Of a DNA stretch of 64,000 nucleotides, positions 13,026 to 25,810 are shown in pieces. The stretch comes from Poecilobothrus nobilitatus. Taxonomy: Eukaryota; Arthropoda; Insecta; Diptera; Dolichopodidae. The position numbers and the translations under genes were made by a program. How positions within the stretch are numbered: position 1 is the stretch's first letter; every line of letters begins with the position of its first letter. The notes below the pieces were generated by a model. The model was not told the origin of the DNA. It was given only the letters and a program-made list of their open reading frames with translations, and did no database searches. The stretch lies in assembly GCA_947095535.1 (NCBI GenBank), contig OX352774.1, forward strand, positions 38,952,496 through 39,016,495, written 5' to 3'.

Positions 13026-13869
13026 TATGAAAATTTTGAATTAAATAAAACAGATTCAAATTATAACAGGAATTTCACTTGTTGCGCACTTTTTGTACCT
13101 ATTTTAACTATATGTGCCACTGTTAAATATCAAAACTTGTATAAAACATATCTTATTTTATGTTTTTAAATTTATCTTAAAAATCAGTATATATTTATTT
13201 AAAAAATTTATTTTTCAAAACTTTATTTTTAATAATTTTAATTTTTTGTATTTAAAATCTATGATTATTTAGAGTACTTTCTATCAAACTATAATAAAAT
13301 GGAGGAGAAAAAATAAAATAATCACAAATAAATAAACAAAAATAATTTTATACAAAAAAAAAAAAATTGTATTTAAAAGAGTATGCAACATATCATGTAT
13401 CCAATATTTGAACAAAAAAAAAATCATCTTAGAACATATTAAAATGTACTTAATGCTTCCGGATTTTTTTTCATTGAAAAAATTTAAAAATTGGAATTTT
13501 TTATAAGAACTGCTTGACTGAGTAATAAAAATAAAATAAAATCACAAATTTTAAAAAATACTATTGAAATGAAAACTAAAAATAAATTTTCATCTTGAAA
13601 TATTCTTCAACTATTAAAGAAAAAATTGTTTTTGGTTTTGTATTTTAAAATTACCAAGGTCCTTTTTTTTAATAACTATTGATTGTCTGATGATATATTT
13701 ACAAAAAAAAATATTTTTATTATCTTTTGTAAAACCACTGCTTGGGGCAACAAGTAATTGCTTCGCTTTAATTAAAGTGAACAAAGATTTAAAAAAATTG
13801 TTGGTACATAATTCAGGTTGCATACTTTCTCTTTATTTACATATTTACTAGGGCAAATTTGTTAAAAAT
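13026..13869. other. AT-rich stretch, no recognised feature
   Basis: Only low-complexity sequence is visible. A 69-codon minus-strand frame at 13614-13823 has no motif I recognise. Confidence 0.55.
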
Positions 13870-14275
13870 AAACATTAGTTAAGTATCATAATGGAGTAGA
13901 ATCCACACATTTAGGTTGAAGGCTCCCAACCATTGTTGGGTTATTTCAACAATTTGAAAATCAATGCTATTCAATAATCTTAATAATAATTTCAGTGCTA
14001 CCTCAAAGCTGTCTTAATTTAGCCATCGCCATATAGTTGGATTATTAACCTTGTTCTATAGATATCTTGCAGAGATAAATACCCGTTTAAAAGAGATCAG
14101 TTAATGCCTCCCGTCAAAGTTTTTCTACACAAAACAAGAACTTTGAAGGTTGTCTACTTCTTCACTGTAGAACTTTACAGCTCATGAAATTTCGTAAAAA
14201 ATTTTTCATTTTATATTATGGCGTTTGTTAATTAGCCACATTCTAAACCACTCGGTAACCGAGACCACTATCTCA
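13870..14275 (+). pseudogene. LINE ORF2 C-terminal fragment (same family as 42394-45224)
   Basis: This stretch aligns collinearly, at DNA level, with the C-terminal part of the better-preserved LINE. ATGGAGTAGAATCCACACAT matches its ATGGAGTATAATGCACACAT, TTGGGTTATTTCAACAATTTG matches its GGGTTACCTAGATAATATGC region, and TTGTTCTATAGATATCTTG matches TTGTTTTATAGATATCTCG. Multiple stops and frameshifts rule out function. No reverse-transcriptase domain is included, and neither a poly-A tail nor target-site duplications were found, so this is an internal fragment of an old copy. Confidence 0.85.
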
Positions 14276-14639
14276 CTCACTACTCACTATCTTCATTCAT
14301 ATAATAATATTTAAATGATATTGTTGTTCTTTAAGGTTAAGAAGACGTTATAATAAATTGTGGTTGTAAAAAGAATCAATAATTTTGTTTGAATTTCAGT
14401 TGTATTTTTAGAAATCAAAGTATGATGTATATACGTTATGTTGTTTTTGTGTATCCAGTATTTTTTTTTACTTCAATGTTGTTATTTTTGGCTTCATGCT
14501 GCATAGAATTTCCATCTCTGCTGTTATCAATTCATTATTTATTTTATTTAAAACATACCCTAATCAATTAGTGATATTTTTTATACATTTATTACATTTG
14601 ATAAAACAAATTTGCAATAAAACTGAATAATTTCCTTTA
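14276..14639. other. AT-rich stretch, no recognised feature
   Basis: The stretch contains a 60-codon frame at 14389-14571 with hydrophobic bias but no recognisable motif. It is probably chance. Confidence 0.5.
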
Positions 14640-15660
14640 CTTTTTATCACATTTCCAAAAAAAATTTGAAAAAATATGGCTATTAGTTCGGCTATCCGTT
14701 CGTCCCTCCGTCCGTTCTTGTGCGCGTTTGTTTACAAAACTTCTACAACGTTAAACATACATACAACGTATATCTCATTGAAATTTTGAGGGCAAAAATA
14801 ACTTTTTGAATTACTATAAGTTTTCTTAGAATATTTTTTTGAACCACCCCCTGTTTATGAGCTATTAGGGTTCAAATATTGAAAATTTCCTATCTGTAAA
14901 CACCTGTAACTTTGGCACCTGTTCAAATATTTCTTCGGCAAGACATAAAAATTAAAGCTCCAGTAATATATTTTTACGTGTGTTAACGGTTTCTTTTAGT
15001 TAGTTGGATTCCAGAGTTACAGCCCCTCAAAATTGAAAGAAAAAACCCTATTTTCAAATGTATATATCTCAGGCTCTGCGTAGTACTTTTACAATTTAAA
15101 AAAGCTCTAAGATCGGAAATTTGCTAATCTCTATAAAATAATATCAAAATTATGCGATATTTTGTGATTTACTATTTAAATTTACCGTTATGTGAAAAAC
15201 AAATTTTGCATGATATTTCTTTTTTCATAATTTCCGGTACGCTTTCACATAGGAACTTAAAATTTTGAGTCAAGAAAGAACTTTTAGAATTAATTTAAGT
15301 TGCATTAGAACATTTTTTTGTATCACTTCATGCTTAAGAACTATTAGAACTCAAAAATTTAAAATTTCCTATTTTTAGGCACTTATAACTTAAGATCCTG
15401 TACAAATTTTTTTCGGCATGGCATAAAAATTAAAGCTCCAGTAATATATTTTTATATGTGTTAACAGTTTTTCTTAGTTATGTAGGATACCGGACTTACA
15501 GCCCCTTACAATTTTAAAAAAGTCCTATTTTCACATCTGTTCTTATTATATGAAATTTTCAAATTTTGGTACAGGGTCACAATTCTAAACAGTTTATATT
15601 GTCTTTTGGAAATGTGCGCTTTTAAAAACCGTTGGCTTTTACATTCTACCTTGTTTATTT
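14640..15660 (-). repeat. Dispersed repeat family A, inverted copy with internal duplication
   Basis: On the minus strand this stretch matches 35450-36205. CCGTCCGTTC near 14705 corresponds to the GACGGAC block, TTTCCGGTAC near 15232 to GTGCCGGA, and AACAAGGTAGAA near 15650 to the family start. One segment occurs twice: AAAATTAAAGCTCCAGTAAT appears near 14948 and again near 15427, about 478 bases apart. The copy is therefore a partial head-to-tail dimer. There is no open frame of note. Confidence 0.8.
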
Positions 15661-15822
15661 AATATTCAGATGTCACAATTATGACTTATAAATATTTATA
15701 AATTATAATAACCTAATTATATATTCTATTAAAATTTTATTCGGTATTTTATATAGTTATCATAAACATTATATAATATTATCCGTCAGAATACTATTAT
15801 AAACCAAATATACAAATTTATG

Positions 15823-16348
15823 TACAGGGTGGGCCAACTTTGACTGACTGATTTGAAATGCTTATAATTTTTTTATTATTTAAAGTTTTTGATTTTATTT
15901 CTTTTGCAGATAATAAAAAATTTCAAAAAATTTTATAATGTCTTCAAGAAAGTGTAAAAATTGTTGAATTTTATTATGTTTCCCAACGATCAATTTTTTG
16001 AAAAATCTCATTATGAGCAATGAAGCACATTTTCATTTAAATGGATATGGCAATAAACAGAACTGCCTAATTTGGGATACGGAGAATTTGAGAGCCGTGC
16101 ATCAGCTATAATTACACCAGATGCACTGTTTGGTGTAGAATTATGGCTGAAAGAGTTATCGGTCCATATTTTTTCGAAAATAAAACTAAGCAACCGGACC
16201 GGACTATGTTGAAAAATTTTTTACGTCCGGTAGTTGTCAATAATCGTGGCATATGGTTCCAACAAAAGCTACAGCTCCAGCTCATACCGCAAGAGAAACA
16301 ATGGCGATTCTGAGAAAAATCAGTCAGTCCAAGTTGGGTCACCTTGTA
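15823..16348 (+). mobile_element. Tc1/mariner-superfamily element, internally deleted and inactive
   Basis: The ends at 15823-15850 and 16321-16348 form 28-bp terminal inverted repeats with 24 matching positions, including a flanking TA on each side, as expected for Tc1/mariner insertion. Between them lies the C-terminal part of a transposase, read in three frames. First comes NEAHFHLNGYGNKQNC near 16017, then CTVWCRIMAERVIGPYFFEN near 16120, then IWFQQK and AHTARETMAILRKI near 16250-16315. In active relatives these blocks carry two catalytic aspartates, in DEAHFHL and QQDGA. Here the first is Asn and the second is lost in a frameshifted stretch. The N-terminal DNA-binding half is absent. Confidence 0.85.
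16005..16345 (+). pseudogene. Transposase remnant of the Tc1/mariner element
   Basis: This is the decayed coding part of the element at 15823-16348. The plus-strand reading needs at least two frame changes to follow the family: one between the KQNCLIW block and the VWCRIMAE block, and one between GIWFQQK and AHTARET. A TAA stop at about 16110 ends the first block. The catalytic Asp of the first block (normally DEAHFHL) is replaced by Asn, and the residues normally reading DG after QQ are disrupted. It cannot encode a working enzyme. An open frame of 67 codons starting at 16253 contains the last block only. Confidence 0.8.
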
Positions 16349-18592
16349 TATGTTAATGTTTATTTCAAAACATTAAAAAGAATCAATAATTTCAAGGTAA
16401 TTGTCAAATTTATTTCCCATTTAAATATTCATAAAAACTCATTTAAATTAATTTGAAAACCATAGAAACATATAAATAATATTTATTTGATTGATAGGAA
16501 AATATATTGTAGTTTTTTAGGTAGTACAGGTACATATTTACATTTTTAGATTTTTAATTATAGTCAAATAATCTCTATGTGATTTTTATCTGTGTGGGAA
16601 GTTTATCAATATTCTGTCACTCCCTAATTAATTTATTAAGACTCTGATTTTGTAGACAAAATCGTAGTCATATTAAAATTGAATAATTATTAAAAGTGTT
16701 TTGTCTAAATGTTAACATATACTCAGCAAATAAGGATAAAATATACAGATATCCGGTTCCGGTCCGGAATATCCGGTTCTTAATGATCTTTCTTGAAAGG
16801 AATGATGGGAAATGTAAAGATAAAGCTGATCAAAACGCTTTCCCTTTATAATATATAGGAGCTTGATTTAAGATATTTTGAATAAATTAAAAGCTTCCGT
16901 GTGAACTACATTATGATAATGTTATACTTTTCTTCGAATAACTGTGATTTTTTCATAAAAAAAAACGTTATTAATTTACAAATTTTGTAAAATTTTTACT
17001 TAAATTTAATTTATATCATCACAATTAATTATGTATTTGTTACATATCTTTTACAGTTTTAGAGATAATTCAATATAAACATGCTAAGATAATCTCTTAA
17101 TGTATTTATATAAATAACCCCACTATCGTCCTTTTTTTAACACATTTAAAATTGAAAATTTATAAAATCTTTTAAATTTATAAAAACAAGAAATTGCAGG
17201 ACTGATATAAACAAGTGGGTGAGATACGAAAGCTTGCGTCTCAAAATCTCTCTTCATATTCTTAAATTCGGGATGTCAAAATCTCTCCTGAAAAATTTTC
17301 ATCCCGAACATAATTTTTTTAGAAAAAAAAAAAAAATACTCCTTTATTAATTTATAATTTTTCCGATATAAAATTTACATTTACAATATTTTTATAATAA
17401 TGAATAGCTGAGCAAGAAAAACCGGTCATATTAGCTATTTGAAAAACATTTAATTGAAATCCTTTTTTTTTTTTTGTAACTTATAATTGCTACAAAGAAG
17501 CTATTCTCTATTGTTAATTCGTCTGGCGGAGAAATAGTGACAACTGACGGCTCCAAAAAATTATTTAAATCCTGATTTTATAACTAATTGTAAAATCTTT
17601 TCTAATTTTTTTTTTACATTACATATTTCAATTTTACATTTTCGGAGCAGTGGGGACCAATTGAAAATATCGTAAAACTCGAAATTTTAAGACACAAAAT
17701 TTTAAATCGCGAGCTTTTGTAACGTTTCATAAAGAAGTTTATATATCTATATCTTGAATAATTGTAAATAAACCAAAAATAATAAATCATATTTTTATGA
17801 GCTTTAAAAAATGAGGTTTCTAATTTTTCGTTTTAATTTTTAAATTTGTTTTTCTTTTCGAATTAATTACATTAAATCGTTAAATCATTTAGTCTTGACT
17901 TTTTTATAAAGATCAAAGCTGTTCAATGTAATATTTAGATAAGAGAGTATTAAGCATGTTCGTAACCTGAAAAGAATTTGAAACTACATTGCACCCTCTT
18001 GGTTAATAAACTGTATGGTTAAAGATTCGGCCTCCAGTACCTCTATTCTATTTAGTTTTCTGCTTTTAATTATTTACATTTTTTGAAAAATGAAATTATA
18101 TCAATTATTTTAATAAATAGCTGAAAAAAAAATTTTTTTTTGTTTTAATTAATAATTTTACTGCTTTACTAATCTTCCAACTTCAAATTGAATTGAAAAT
18201 CCTTTAATCATTGAACCATGATAAAATTTTTTTTTTTAATTCTCATTTAAAAACTCTTTAATAAAAGTCTGAATTTTAATGTTTTTTATATTTTTCGTAA
18301 AATTTTTGACATATTTAAAGAAAATACTTGAAATTAAAAAAAAATCTATTTCCTACTTTTTCCAATTCCCATTTGAATAGATTTACTATGTATATAGGAT
18401 TTTGTATATAAGTTTTTTTTTATTTCAAAGATTTTTTAAATATTGATTTATACATTTATCTGTAGATACAGTTAGTAAAAAAAGTTTATTTATACGTTAT
18501 TTAAATATTTTTTATAAAAAGAAGTTGTTATAAATGTGCTGTATCTATTTGAATTAAAAATATTTTTAATTTCTATTTTTTAAGTGCTTCTG
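16349..18592. other. AT-rich non-coding stretch
   Basis: No gene is visible. A GC-richer patch at about 16749-16780 has the phrase TATCCGGTTC twice around CCGGTCCGGA. Near 17570 there is a diverged match to the AACTCTAAAATT repeat seen at 10.2 and 45.7 kb. Confidence 0.5.
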
Positions 18593-18593
18593 A

Positions 18594-18645
18594 TTTGTCT
18601 GAAATGCACTATTCACCAATCACCAAATTTGTCTGAAATGCACTA
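18594..18645 (+). repeat. Short direct duplication
   Basis: TTGTCTGAAATGCACTATTC occurs twice, about 37 bases apart, separated by a CACCAATCACCAAAT-type spacer. Confidence 0.85.
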
Positions 18646-18689
18646 TTCACTTCAATATTAAATTAGTAATGAGTAATGACCAATTACCC

Positions 18690-18900
18690 CTTTTATCTTC
18701 CAAACGGTTTAAATTAGGAACTTTAAATTTTCAGTTAATAAACCAAAGGAATGAGTTAGACCTTCGAAAATAAATATGAGTCTGTTCAGAAAATATTTTT
18801 GCGTCGTCCCTCATTTAGGAGCTGTAAGAGGTCAAAAACTGAAAATACCCTATCTTGAAATATTTGTAACTAGAACACCTGCACACATTTTTTTATTTAA
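18690..18900 (-). repeat. Dispersed repeat family A, partial inverted copy
   Basis: AGGAGCTGTAAGAGGTCAAAAA and GAAATATTTGTAACTAGAACACCTG correspond, in the same orientation and order, to the family A copy at 14840-14930. The GACGGAC block is missing. Confidence 0.55.
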
Positions 18901-21900
18901 AATTGAAATCAGAATCATGTTGACAAATTTCTCCAATGAAACAGAATAATGGAGGTGGTGGCTGACGAAAGCAACTGCAGGAACAAATAATAACTAAAAA
19001 ACTAACAACAAAAATCAAAATTAAAAATGGAGAGATTTTTAAAAATTGAAAAATTTATTTGAATTAGTCGTTTCTTCAAAAGTGGTTAAAATTGCAATAA
19101 TGCCTTCTCCAAAATACATTTTTTAATTTTAAGTTTATAAGATACGCTCGTGCCTTTTTTTATAATTTTTGATTATTAATTTATCTTTTAGTGTCAAAAA
19201 CAACTCCCGCTTAAAAACTAAAATATATCTTATTTTTTGGCTAAAGAAAAATCAATCGCCGTTTTAGGCACTTCCATTTAAATACATGGCTAACGAAAAA
19301 AACACGGACAAACACTACGAAATTTCAACATTATTCTATGCTTATCTTAACTTCCCTTAACTTTTAACTTAAAGCAATAGTGCGAACTGGTCACTTGCAA
19401 AATAAAACTGAAGTTCTTTTAAAAATATCATTATAGAGGGTGTTCCACATAAGAGTGCAAATATTTCAGGATGTTCCAGAGCATAAATCCAGAAAAAAAA
19501 ATGTTCGGATGAAGGAGCTTTATTCTTAGTCCTAATCCATATCAATATATTAAGACTTTCCTGTTTTTTTGTATTACATTATCTGTCGAATATCTCTTCA
19601 CCCACATGCTTCATAGAAGTTAACTTAGGCTTGTTTGAAAGCTTATTACTACGATTTTACAATTATTTCAAATCTTTTAATTTTTTACTTTTAAACAAAT
19701 AAATAAATTCGGCTTTTAGAAGGAAAACATTAAATTTAAAAAAATGAGTTTAATAAAATGAAAAAACAAAAAAAAATTAACTGTATTTATATAAAAATTA
19801 GCTAAATTTAACAGTAAAATATTTTTAAACGTAAACTTTTTTATCAACTGTTTTATGTTGACAATAATGTTACATTAGTTTTTAATGTAGAGATCTGCCA
19901 ATCTTCTCATTTTTGTAATAAAAACTATACATTTTTTACACAAAGAAAAAAAATGTTTGTCCTGGCTGACACAATAAAAAGATTATGCAATATTATTAAA
20001 ACCATATAACTGCTAAAGTCATTATAATTTAGTATTTACTTTTTTATATTTAGCGGAAATGGTAGTTATTATTTGCAGATTTATAATATATAATATCTAG
20101 ATTGAAAAGCTTTATTGACTCCATCTCAATCACTATTTGAAAATAAATTTTGTAAAAATAAAAAATATGGAATGCAAATTAAAATTGCATAATTTAAGGA
20201 TGATTTTCTTTTAAAAGTTTTTTCACAACTACAATCACAACAACAGTTTGTATTAGTTTTGCTTTTTTTTTTTTTTGGACTTTAAAAACCCAAAAACTAA
20301 ACATCATAGTACTACCAAAATAATTTTATTTTATTTTCTGTTTTGAAATGCTATTTAATAAAATGAATCTTAAATTTTAAATTTTACTTCAATGAATAAA
20401 TTAAAAATCAAACAGTTGTATTTAAAAAACACAATTCAATATTTTAACTTTAATTTAAAAAAATCTTTTCAAGAATAATATACCATATAAAATACAAACC
20501 TATATATATATATATACATAAATTTAAAAACTATATTCATACACAAAAATATTTGCGCACTATGAATGAAATAAATTAATTATGCAAAAAAAAAATGTTG
20601 AATGAAAATTTGCAGGTATTTCAAAAATGAAATTTAAAACTTTCCTATTTATTTTAAATTATTTGACTATCCAACAAATCATTGAATATTTAAAATTAGT
20701 TTAACAGATTTTAAAGATATATGATTTACTCTATAAAAGCATCATTGTCTAGACCTGTAATAACCCCCTGTAAAAAAAATTGTTGTTACAATAATATATA
20801 AATTTAAAATCCATTCCATTTTAAATGAATCTAAAAATCTAACTACATTCCACATGATACCATTCCAAAAATATATAAATAATTAAGATATAAAATAGGG
20901 TATTTAAAAGAGAAGAAATCTATTTTTTTATTAACTGCATGCCAGATTAAAGAAACAACAGTAGAAAAAAATCGACTTCAATCGAAAACAAATTGCATAA
21001 TTTTAGGCAGGCATGCATATTTAAACAATTTGAATATTCTTTTCTTGTCACAATAACGATAAAAAAAAAGTTACCCTGTTAATTTCCAATAATTTTCTAT
21101 TCAATAGACACCAATATGGTCCATTAGTTATACCTTTTACTTAACATTTCAAAAAATTGTTGATGTTTTATTGACAGAAATAAAATTTGAAGAATTTTTT
21201 TTTTTGTATACTATTCATTCATTGCTACATTTTTATACATAGAGAATCATAAAACACAAGTTACAAAAAAGTATAAAAAGTAAAAATAAAAAAATTTTAA
21301 TTTTACATTCAAAATCTTTACAAAAAAAAAACAAGAGCGTAATATTAAAGGATTTTCAGGATTCAAAATAAAATAAAATTGGTGAAAATTATTTGAAGAA
21401 AATCACATCCTTTCATTTAACAATGCTTAATGACCATACACATATTATATGTTAAAATTTATATACATAATATGTATTTAATGCATGATGTACAGTTCTG
21501 AAAAATAAATTTGAATCTTTAATAAGTATTGTAGTTATAAAAATAATGAATATTTAAATAACATCATACATCATCATAAACTAGGCAGGCTTTCACATAT
21601 CACAAAATATATTTACAATTCCAGAAATATGTTGTATATAAATTCGATTTTATCCATTGTGTAATTTAAAAGGCAGTTGAAAAAAAATAGAGTGAATTAT
21701 ATATTTAAAGGTCTATATGCAAACAACTTTTTTTGTTGTAAAACGGGTTACTAAATGTAGAAAATTGTCTTCAGCCAAAGCTTCAGTTCAGTTAGTCAAA
21801 TCTAACTCATCAGCAACAAAATAAAAGAGATGTACTTAGTAACTCTCATACTTATGTCATTAATATGTTAGTATAAATTTTTTTTTTATCTATTCTCTCC

Positions 21901-22199
21901 CTCTAATTGTTCAATATGAATACGCCTGTCTGCACCATTTCATTATGTTCGTACAAAAGAAAAGCTAAACTAAGTATATGGGAGGATATTATGAATAAAG
22001 GAAGTGGAAATGATTGTGTAAATTAATTCGCATTAAATTACTACATGAGACGTAGTACTGGGTCTTATCGTATGTATAATTAGTTAAATTGTATATGTTT
22101 TTTCGTATTATAATATTTTTAAGTTATAAAGTCTAACGAAAATTGTTTGTTTCTATCTGGATTTAATGTTTTGGTTTTTCCTTTATTTTTCTTTACATT
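18901..22199. other. AT-rich non-coding stretch
   Basis: No gene or firm element boundary was found. GGGTGTTCCACATAAGAGTG near 19439 is unusually GC-rich for the region and may be the edge of a degraded transposon, but no partner end was found. Confidence 0.5.
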
Positions 22200-22400
22200 A
22201 TGATATTTGGTTATCTGTGAGTTATAATTATAAATTAAAATTGTTAACATGATAACGAATGATATAGCTGAATTGACGTCAAAAAATCAGATAAAAAAAA
22301 GTTTCACTTTTACTGGATTCCGAATCTTAGTTCTGGGCATAAGACGTTGACATAATAATCACTGTACTATCCAGTTATTGTTAGATTTAAAAAAATACTA
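22200..22400 (-). mobile_element. Possible tRNA-derived SINE (group SINE-D), copy 1
   Basis: This stretch is a diverged direct copy of 23635-23840. Shared phrases are TGTGAGTTATAATTAT, ATAACGAATGATATAGCTGAATT, AATCAGATAAAAAA, and GAATCTTAGTTCTG. Read on the minus strand, GGATAGTACAGTGATTA resembles a tRNA-type A box and AAGATTCGGAATCC a B box, which suggests a pol III origin. No target-site duplication was identified. Confidence 0.5.
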
Positions 22401-23634
22401 ATAGACCATTAGTTAGATTAAATTTTTAAATTTTTTTATCCCAAACTTGAATCTCAGTTGTTGCGAAACAATTTACCATTTACCATACATCACTTTCTGT
22501 TTTCATATCAAATTTAAGTTTCCACTAATAGTGGCCAATACTGTATTTTTGACATATAGAAAATGCATGCATAATATAATATGAAATACCAATGTATACA
22601 GATATATATTAATAATTTTGAATCGTCCTTTTTGACTTTAATATTTAGAAAATTCTATGAAATGAACTGCAATTATTTACAAAAAGATTTGTTCAATGAA
22701 TTAAAAGTTCATTTCATTCATTTGAATCGAAATAAAAAGAAAAACTATTTTCATTTTTATTTTTCTTTTTTTTTTTTTTTTTTTATATATACAAATATCT
22801 AGTTCCATTTTTTTTCTCTTTCATTGGTCTTTCTTTAGCAAAATTGCTTTCATTTTTTTTTTTTGTTTTAATTCAATTTAAATTGAATTCTTGTATTAGC
22901 ATGTAAAACTGAAAATAAAAAATAAAATTAAAAGACATCATCTGTAGTAAAGTGTAATAATTATAAAGAAATTATACATACAAGTAAAAGTATAGATATA
23001 ATTTTAAGGTAAAGTAATCAAAAAATTGAATGCACAATCAAACGCATATAGATTTGTTGTTTTTTTTTTATTTAAAGACTATTGAAATAAATATTTTTAG
23101 ATAGAATGGAATATGTGCACTCAAAATGAAAATAACTATAGATTAAAAAAAAAGATTTTTTTCATTTGCGACATATAGTTTTATAATTATATAACATTTT
23201 TATGGAAATTTTTCTTTCCAATTCTTCTTTTTTATACCCATCCGAATATAGTTACTAAGCATATAATATATTTTCTATTACATTTATCACACCTTTGTAG
23301 ACCTTGAAGGAGAATATATATAATAGTCTTACTCATCATGATTGAATTCTCAATTATTTTAGCTCAGTGCATTCATCTGTTCATCTACGCGCACAATAAC
23401 TGAAAAAATAATGGAGCCAAGATTCTGAAAATTTCTATGAAAATTTTATCATTTTACTTCAATGAAATTGAACAAGTTAACACTGTTCCATCGAGCAGCA
23501 GCTGTCATAAAACTACTTTTTTTTATATATGAATAACTCATTATCTAATTAAACTTCTGTCAAATTTAGTTGGTCTAACATGTCAAGTTCAAATAGCTGT
23601 CATACAAATTTACATTCTCATTTTTTGACACTTA
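22401..23634. other. AT-rich stretch, no recognised gene
   Basis: A 73-codon frame at 22581-22802 is low complexity and ends in a Phe-rich poly-T translation. I do not regard it as a gene. No RNA gene or clear repeat is visible. Confidence 0.55.
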
Positions 23635-23840
23635 ATCTGTGAGTTATAATTATTAAAATTAAATTTGTTAATGATAACGAATGATATAGCTGAATTAGGT
23701 ACAAAAATCAGATAAAAAATGTTTTCACTTATACTGAGATTTGAATCTTAGTTCTGTGCAAAACAGGTCAACACAATAACTACTAAGTTTACTTAATCGA
23801 GTTATTGTTACATTTAAAAATACGTTATGTATCGTAGGCA
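23635..23840 (-). mobile_element. Possible tRNA-derived SINE (group SINE-D), copy 2
   Basis: It pairs with 22200-22400. The match runs through ATAACGAATGATATAGCTGAATT and GAATCTTAGTTCTG and extends to AGTTATTGTTA. The two copies lie 1.4 kb apart in the same orientation, so a segmental duplication is an alternative to two insertions. Confidence 0.5.
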
Positions 23841-24414
23841 TAACACCTATAAAATTTGGTTGGTTTGACGTTACGGATTCGATGTCAGTCAGATGTAGAT
23901 GTAATACAATTCCAAAATTTTCATAAATATATCTTAGTATTTATTCAAGTGAATGTGAATTAAGTCAAAAGATGGTTAAAAATTTATCGTAACAGAATAT
24001 ATTGTAATGTTTATAGCAATATCCTACGGTTGACACAGTCAACTCTACACTATTTCTCTTTCTTTATTACAATCAAAACAAAACGATTTTTAATTACAGT
24101 CTTAAAGATAAAATTTGAAAAAAAAAAAATTAAATCAAAATATTTCTTAACGATTTCAAAGAAATTCAAATGTCAGATGAAAAAGTAAACTTTTAAAAAT
24201 TTGTCTTTAAATGGATTGATAATTGTTTAAGCAAATTATTTAAAACAAAAGATTTATACAAATTAAAAAATGTTTACTACTTTATCTTAAAATACTGGAA
24301 TATACATATATATAAATAATAATACTAAAAAAACTTTTTAAACTGTGGAGCTGCAGTCAAATTGAAATATTTGAGCTAAAAAATCATTAAATAATAGATT
24401 ATGCAGACATTGAT

Positions 24415-24545
24415 ATACATTTTTACGATATAATATTACGATATAATGAAATTACTACTTATTTTTATATATAATCGGACCAGGTTTTGAATTCAAAATC
24501 CTCCGATTGAAAAGCCGGCGATTTAATCACGCCATCATGAATCAA
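24415..24545 (-). mobile_element. tRNA-derived SINE-like element (group SINE-C), copy 1
   Basis: On the minus strand it reads TTCATGATGGCGTGATTAAATCGCCGGC, then GGATTTTGAATTCAAAACCTGG, then a tail with ATATCGTAATATTATATCG. This matches 30325-30470 in order. The Asp/Met-like tRNA head and the B-box-like TTGAATTCAAAAC suggest a pol III origin. Boundaries are approximate. Confidence 0.6.
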
Positions 24546-25577
24546 ATAATTGAATAGTTTTAGTTGCAATCAGTTAAATACTTTAAAAATATCTTAAATA
24601 TATACTAATCATATTTTTTATTTTTGTTTTTTAACAAAAGAAATACATATTTTTAAAATATAGGAAAGCAACTCTAAAACAAGGATTTCTACAAAATTAA
24701 AAACTCGTATAATTAGAAATTTTTATTATTCTATAATTTTAATCTCCTATGTAATATTTTTCAAAAATTCAAATTAATCATTATATTACATTTTTGACCA
24801 AATCAAAAATGTTGGACCAATTCTATTCATATATCATATATCCAAATACAAATTAAAAATATAATTATTCAATCCATACAAATTTTCTTTATTTCAAAAC
24901 TTTTTCCATACAATTTTAAAACGTTAATATGAAAAAGTTTTAATAAATACTGCGGAATGAAAACTTTGTAAAAATTCAATTAATTTTAATCCTTTTTTAC
25001 ACATTTACAAATGAAATCATATTAAATTAATTAAATAATAGTTTTCTACGAAAATAATTTCAAAAGCCATACAAAGGAAAATAATTTATATAAAATTTAA
25101 TTAAATATAAGAACTAAAATATTTTCAAAACTACAACATAATAATATTATTATATCTATTAATCCTATTGTTAAAATTGTATGGAATATAAAAATATTTG
25201 TTAAAAAAGGCCAAGCTATTCAATGTTTATGTATTCAATGAAAACTTAAGAATGTCCTAAAAAATATTTAAGAATAATTTAATATAAAATATATAAATAA
25301 TTTTTTATTGGGGTACCATTCATAAATATCAATATATAAAAGACCACCTAAAGTGTATTAAAATTGGTCATAAATTTTACTTCATGCATACTACGGTATG
25401 GTATAACTATTTAAATATTTAATATTAATTTTAAAGATTAGAAAAACATAGTATGAACAAACATTTTTGTTAAATTTTAAAAATAAATATGAATTTTCAA
25501 AATGTTTTTTTTTTTTTTTAACATCCTAAAAATATGCAATTTTTTTTTTTTTTTTTTTCTTTTTTTAATTTACTTTA
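24546..25577. other. AT-rich stretch, no recognised feature
   Basis: Short poly-T runs flank 25507-25565. No gene signal is visible. Confidence 0.55.
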
Positions 25578-25810
25578 GGGGCTTCGGTAGCTAGTGGGTA
25601 GGCGTGTGGTGTATTAACCGAAGGAGTGTGGGTTCGATCCCTGCACAGGTCGTAAGTGTTTTTTTCTTTACATACTCCCTTACGACCAAATATAATGTAA
25701 ATATATAGTATATAATATAAACGTATAATGGCCTTAGCAGCCGATGGTTCAATAATATTGCATTACATTTATGTATGTAATATTAATATAAATAAATAAA
25801 TAAATAAATA
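25578..25810 (+). mobile_element. tRNA-derived SINE (family SINE-B)
   Basis: The head GGGGCTTCGGTAGCTAGTGG carries an A-box-like motif (one base shorter than in the 51.8-kb copy), and GGGTTCGATCC at 25630-25640 is a perfect B box. The body includes CCTTAGCAGCCGATGGTTCAATAATATTGC, and it ends in an (AAAT)n tail at about 25789-25810. The same head occurs at 51786, and the same tail, diverged, near 51650-51700. The head also resembles SINE-A, so the two families may share an ancestor. Confidence 0.85.
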
